Assembly (NCBI GenBank): GCA_947628565.1
Contig: CANRAH010000002.1
Location: 93,525-137,238 of the forward strand
Reading direction: 5' to 3'
DNA from: an uncultured Bacilli bacterium
GTDB lineage: Bacteria; Bacillota_I; Bacilli_A; RF39; UBA660
DNA: 43,714 nucleotides
The notes below the pieces were generated by a model. That model did no database searches. It was not told the DNA's origin and saw only the letters and a program-made list of their open reading frames with translations. The translations under genes were made by a program, and so were the position numbers. Shown here in pieces: positions 40,778 to 43,714 of this stretch (positions within the stretch are counted from its first letter, which is position 1; every line of letters starts with the position of its first letter).

Positions 40778-40935
40778 TTTTTTACTTCTTTCATTTCTAT
40801 AATTGAAATTACATCTGTGTTTTGATTATTTTGCATATAAAATTTGTATAAAGCTATCGCAGCACTTTCTGCTTCTATTACAGTAGTTTTGTTTATGGTG
40901 TCCCCTTCGTAATATTTGATTTCGTACTTCTTCAT
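40774..40935 (-). CDS. Fifty-three-residue phage protein
   Basis: Short frame with AGGAGG six bases before its ATG and a stop that overlaps the ATG of the nuclease-ATPase gene (ATGA). The product starts MKKYEIKYYEGDTINKTTVI and includes EAESAAIALYKFYMQNN, a beta-helix pattern seen in tiny phage early proteins. No function known. The strong ribosome-binding site and coupling make it credible. Confidence 0.75.
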   Translation of the reverse strand: MKKYEIKYYEGDTINKTTVIEAESAAIALYKFYMQNNQNTDVISIIEMKEVKK

Positions 40936-40980
40936 TTTATCCTCCTATTTAAAATTTTCCTATTTATAAAGAATAATATT

Positions 40981-41322
40981 TTATTTATTATTTTCCCTAT
41001 CAAATGCAAATTGATCACTCCAATTAAATTTATTTTCGATTAGACTTTCAACCATTTTTTTAAATTGACTAAATTGATTGGGGTATAAAATTATTGCTAT
41101 ACCTCTAGCATTTCTTATTTGTTTTTGATTATATAATTGCAATTCACTTGGTTTTCCATTTAATGCCTTAAGTTCTACTGAAACAAAATATCCATTTATA
41201 CATGTTAATAAATCTGGAATACCACTTTTAGTAAATTTATTTGCAAAAAACTTAACTCCCCAACAATTTTTAGATTTAATATAGTCTTTTACTTTTTTTT
41301 CAAAATCTTTTTCTGCACCCAT
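40981..41322 (-). CDS. VRR-NUC domain nuclease
   Basis: A 113-residue stand-alone VRR-NUC (PD-(D/E)XK-type) nuclease. The catalytic elements are visible: an N-terminal EKDFEKKVKDYIKSKNC helix, TKSGIPDLLTCINGYFVSVE with the metal Asp and Glu, ELKAL with the Lys, and GKPSELQLYNQKQIRNARG with the conserved Gln. Such phage proteins sit beside the SNF2 helicase, as here, and cut branched or flapped DNA. The helicase gene lies upstream with one small gene between. Confidence 0.92.
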   Translation of the reverse strand: MGAEKDFEKKVKDYIKSKNCWGVKFFANKFTKSGIPDLLTCINGYFVSVELKALNGKPSELQLYNQKQIRNARGIAIILYPNQFSQFKKMVESLIENKFNWSDQFAFDRENNK

Positions 41323-41324
41323 AA

Positions 41325-41603
41325 TTATTTAAAAGTGTATCTATATGAAGCTTTTCTTTCTGTAACTTTTGGATAATCTTCTAAAAGTTCATTAAATAAA
41401 GTTTTTTCTTTCTCTTCCAACTTCTTTAAATCTATACTTGTACTTACAGTAGGTTTTGAATAACTAATAGTTATATTTTCATCCTTATATCCATCTTCTG
41501 TTAAAAATTCTTCCTCAAGTTTACCTTTGATTTCTTTTAATTTATTATTAGCTTTTTCTTCTTCACTTTGCCAATACAATAATTCATTTAATAATTCTTT
41601 CAT
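41325..41603 (-). CDS. Small phage protein between helicase and VRR-NUC genes
   Basis: Ninety-two residues. Helical N-terminal half (LLYWQSEEEKANNKLKEIKG), then ITISYSKPTVSTSIDLKKLE and a basic end (KVTERKASYRYTFK). The plan is a little like Gp157-type phage proteins, but I cannot assign it. Two-base gaps on either side show it belongs to the replication operon. Confidence 0.72.
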   Translation of the reverse strand: MKELLNELLYWQSEEEKANNKLKEIKGKLEEEFLTEDGYKDENITISYSKPTVSTSIDLKKLEEKEKTLFNELLEDYPKVTERKASYRYTFK

Positions 41604-41605
41604 AT

Positions 41606-42949
41606 TTATTCCTCCTCTTTTCTAAATAATTCTTCTGTGTAATCTTTTCTCATATTTAAAGTTTCATATATTTTTTCCTCGATACTGTTTTTACAAATTA
41701 ATCTGTAATAAAAGCAGGTTTTATTTTGCCCAATTCGATGAGTTCTTTTTTTAGATTGCTCAAATAATTCACTTGATAAAGGTGGTGTAAAATAAATGAT
41801 TTTATTAGCCTTTTGTAAATTTAATCCCATAGATCCTGCTTGGTATTGAATTAAAGTTATACTGTTATTAAATGTTTCATAATGAAGTAAATCTTTATTT
41901 TGCCCATTTACTACTGATATTGGTCTATTTAAATCTTTACAAATATTTTGAATAGCATATAATTCATCCCAAAAATTATAAAATATAATTAATCTATCTT
42001 CGGTACTTTCTATTAAATCTTTAAGTGCTTCTAGTTTTTCTTGATTATATACACCACATAGCATGCGTTCATAAAGCATTTTAGTTAAAACGGTATCTCC
42101 TACTAAAACTGTATTGCCATCAGCTATTCCATAAGGATCAAATTTTCTTGTTTCCAAAAATTTAATTTCAGGACTTTTCTTCTTAGCTATCCACTCAAAT
42201 TCAACAATACGATTTTTCTTAAATTCACGATATTCTTTAGTTGTATTAACATATATTGTATTAAATACTTGTTCTGGTAAATCAAATACCTCATCAGTTT
42301 TTAAAAATCTTGCTCCATATTCTTTCAATTTTAATTTCAGTCGTTCTACATTTTTATAACCATCAATAACCATTAATGGAAACCCATTATTATTTTCATA
42401 ATGAAAATCTACATATTGTCTGTAAAATAAATCTTTAGAAATATTCCAACCTAACAAGTGTAACTGGCTCCATAGTGTTTCATATTTCCCACCTGTTGGC
42501 GTTCCAGATAAGAGAATTACATTTTTAGGTTGCATTTTTAAAATAAATTTTGTACGTTTAGCTTGTTCATTTTGAATAAGAGAACTTTCATCTAATAGTA
42601 AAGTAAAATCTCTTAACTGTAATAATTCTTTACGTCTAAACGCTAGTTCATAATTTATAATTATTACTGTAGGACATACATTAACTTCAATACTTTTCAT
42701 TACAAAATCTATTTTATTTTTAGTTGCGTCAACTAGCGTTATATCCATAGGATAATGTGTTTTAAAATGTTCAATCCAATCATCTATCTTTGACTTTTGA
42801 CAAATAACTAAATTTATTTTTGCCCCAAGTTGTATTAATTTTTCTGCACCTACAAACGTCTTCCCTGTTCCCATATCCCAATAATAAGCAACTTTGTTTA
42901 AATCTTTAGTCTCTTCTAACCCATCTTTTTGAAATTTATATAAATTCAT
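41606..42949 (-). CDS. SNF2-type (superfamily 2) DNA helicase
   Basis: A 447-residue helicase/translocase. Motif I is YYWDMGTGKTFVGA (about residues 22-35), Ia is LVICQKSKIDDW, II is LLLDESS (DEAH-type variant, about 118-124), III is ILLSGTPTGGKYE, V is ITLIQYQAGSMGLNLQKAN and VI is QSKKRTHRIGQ, the last being the SNF2 signature. It is shorter than chromatin remodellers, as usual in phages. With the VRR-NUC protein it probably acts in replication restart or branch processing. Confidence 0.93.
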   Translation of the reverse strand: MNLYKFQKDGLEETKDLNKVAYYWDMGTGKTFVGAEKLIQLGAKINLVICQKSKIDDWIEHFKTHYPMDITLVDATKNKIDFVMKSIEVNVCPTVIIINYELAFRRKELLQLRDFTLLLDESSLIQNEQAKRTKFILKMQPKNVILLSGTPTGGKYETLWSQLHLLGWNISKDLFYRQYVDFHYENNNGFPLMVIDGYKNVERLKLKLKEYGARFLKTDEVFDLPEQVFNTIYVNTTKEYREFKKNRIVEFEWIAKKKSPEIKFLETRKFDPYGIADGNTVLVGDTVLTKMLYERMLCGVYNQEKLEALKDLIESTEDRLIIFYNFWDELYAIQNICKDLNRPISVVNGQNKDLLHYETFNNSITLIQYQAGSMGLNLQKANKIIYFTPPLSSELFEQSKKRTHRIGQNKTCFYYRLICKNSIEEKIYETLNMRKDYTEELFRKEEE

Positions 42950-42951
42950 CG

Positions 42952-43452
42952 TTACTCACTTCCTTTAATTTTTGTTGCTAAATCATTTCTACCTATTTTA
43001 GATAAAAAATTCTTAATCTCGGTTGCATCTCTTGTACCAATAGCATGAGCAACTGAATAAATAACAGTAGTTGAGTCGTCAAATAATAATTCTCTTAAAT
43101 CAGTGATGGTTGATAAATCATCAACTCGGTTATAATCTGCTCGTTTATGTGCATTATCCCTATTTAAACTTATAGTTTTTTCACATTGATCACATTTAAA
43201 TTGCTTACATATTAAAGGTCTAACTGGATAAATCAAGCACGAATCATCTAACAAGAAACAACATTTCAAATAAACATTTCCGTTTTTAATTGGTTTATTT
43301 TCATATACTTTTTTTCTTATATCTGGATGCATATTTAAATAATCCCGAATTTTATAAACTTCTTTCTTTGTCATAGGAATAGTTGAGGCACAACATTCTC
43401 CACACCTAGAGCACTGATGGTTTTTGCAAAAATTAATACATTGACTAATCAT
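42952..43452 (-). CDS. YkgJ-like cysteine-cluster protein
   Basis: A 166-residue protein with the YkgJ-type metal cluster: CSRCGECCASTIPMT, then CCFLLDDSCLIYPVRPLICK and CDQCEKT, at least ten cysteines that could hold zinc or an Fe-S cluster. C-terminal half is helical (VIYSVAHAIGTRDATEIKNF). Found in many Bacillota phage early operons; role unknown. Two bases separate it from the helicase. Confidence 0.85.
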   Translation of the reverse strand: MISQCINFCKNHQCSRCGECCASTIPMTKKEVYKIRDYLNMHPDIRKKVYENKPIKNGNVYLKCCFLLDDSCLIYPVRPLICKQFKCDQCEKTISLNRDNAHKRADYNRVDDLSTITDLRELLFDDSTTVIYSVAHAIGTRDATEIKNFLSKIGRNDLATKIKGSE

Positions 43453-43660
43453 TGTAATATCTCATATACTCTTCAATAAAATTTTCCAACTCAGATGTAT
43501 ATAAATTTTCGATTTTTAATCGAGCAATAAAATTATCTAAATTTTTAATATATGATTGTTCCACATTTAATAACTCTAGTAATTCATCGAGTCTTTCATT
43601 TAGTTCTTGTTGTACCAACATTTCAATTTCTTCAACTTTTTCTTTTACATTTTCAAACAT
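43445..43660 (-). CDS. Small coiled-coil phage protein
   Basis: Seventy-one residues, almost wholly helical: VKEKVEEIEMLVQQELNERL, then LLELLNVEQSYIKNLDNFIA. Heptad-like spacing suggests a coiled coil. It overlaps the YkgJ-like gene by eight bases. No family recognised. Confidence 0.7.
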   Translation of the reverse strand: MFENVKEKVEEIEMLVQQELNERLDELLELLNVEQSYIKNLDNFIARLKIENLYTSELENFIEEYMRYYND

Positions 43661-43663
43661 TAT

Positions 43664-43714
43664 TTAAGCTCCTTCTTCCTTATTTTTTAATTTCATTACT
43701 TTTGTCAATTGCTT
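43664..43714 (-). CDS. C-terminal end of another early phage gene (cut by window edge)
   Basis: The last 16 residues (KQLTKVMKLKNKEEGA) and TAA of a minus-strand gene that begins beyond the window. GAAGGAGC in its last codons serves as the ribosome-binding site of the next gene, so the early operon continues to the right. Confidence 0.65.
   Translation of the reverse strand, partial: KQLTKVMKLKNKEEGA

Larger units (their letters stand above)
9072..43714. mobile_element. Prophage of a tailed siphovirus-like phage (left end to beyond the window)
   Basis: An unbroken minus-strand series of phage genes runs from the 3' end of tRNA-Gly to the right edge. It includes a replication block, phage sigma factor, lysis genes, terminase, an HK97-type head module and a long-tail module with tape measure and Dit. 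The tail-fibre end abuts the tRNA, so integrase, repressor and attR should lie beyond 43714. The exact left boundary lies in or just after the tRNA 3' half and cannot be fixed without attR. One split gene (endolysin) and two decayed early genes suggest that some decay has begun. Confidence 0.93.

Noticed and set aside
1-43714. Mycoplasma-type code with TGA as Trp
   Set aside because: TGA ends secG, yihY and the HNH gene at natural places, with terminators or starts following, and Trp is TGG throughout.

Overview
The window is a very AT-rich stretch of a Bacillota chromosome (low-GC Gram-positive, probably an uncultured gut lineage of Bacilli or Clostridia; I cannot place it more closely) that carries most of an integrated tailed phage. 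The code is standard: TGA is used as a stop (for example secG, where a terminator follows at once) and Trp is TGG. Starts are often GTG or TTG and Shine-Dalgarno sites are strong.

Host part, about 1-9071. On the minus strand lie deoD, two M16-family peptidase genes (ymfF- and ymfH-like) and secG. Next come rpoZ and yihY, then pdp/deoA, a short ssb, sufB and sufU. On the plus strand are spoVS, with a good sigma-H-like promoter, and a tRNA-Gly(UCC) gene behind a consensus sigma-A promoter. The nucleoside phosphorylases, RNA polymerase omega, SecG and SUF proteins are normal housekeeping functions.

Prophage part, about 9072-43714, open at the right edge. It abuts the 3' end of tRNA-Gly, which is the likely attachment site. 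Every gene is on the minus strand, so the phage reads from right to left. The early/replication block (43714-29839) encodes a YkgJ-like protein, SNF2-type helicase, VRR-NUC nuclease, a Cas4/RecB-like nuclease fused to a RecA-like ATPase, a DUF669-like protein, family B DNA polymerase, a C5 DNA methylase with an internal HTH, many small proteins and an AEP primase fused to an SF3 helicase. A phage sigma factor (29309-29842) closes this block. It is followed by a terminator and a 0.4-kb non-coding region full of short repeats, which looks like the late control region. The late block then gives lysis genes, an HTH protein, an unknown protein, an HNH-P-loop fusion, terminase, portal, protease, capsid, head fibre, connectors, tail tube, tail chaperones, tape measure, Dit, a composite tail/collar protein and a last tail protein. 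Sigma factor, then lysis, packaging, head and tail parallels the lambda layout, with the sigma factor in the place of Q. No integrase or repressor lies in the window; both should be beyond 43714.

The most notable points are as follows. (1) A complete -1 frameshift signal in the tail chaperone genes: AAAAAAC, a stop, then a perfect 10-bp hairpin. (2) A nine-A run at the capsid 3' end that would join the capsid to the head-fibre ORF by a -1 shift. (3) An endolysin cut in two by one extra A. (4) The sigma factor and repeat-rich late control region. (5) A candidate cos region beside the HNH-P-loop gene. (6) Two decayed early genes: a DPPW methyltransferase stub and a gene with an in-frame TAA. 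(7) An odd tRNA-Gly with C at T-loop position 55, whose 3' half may have come from the phage.
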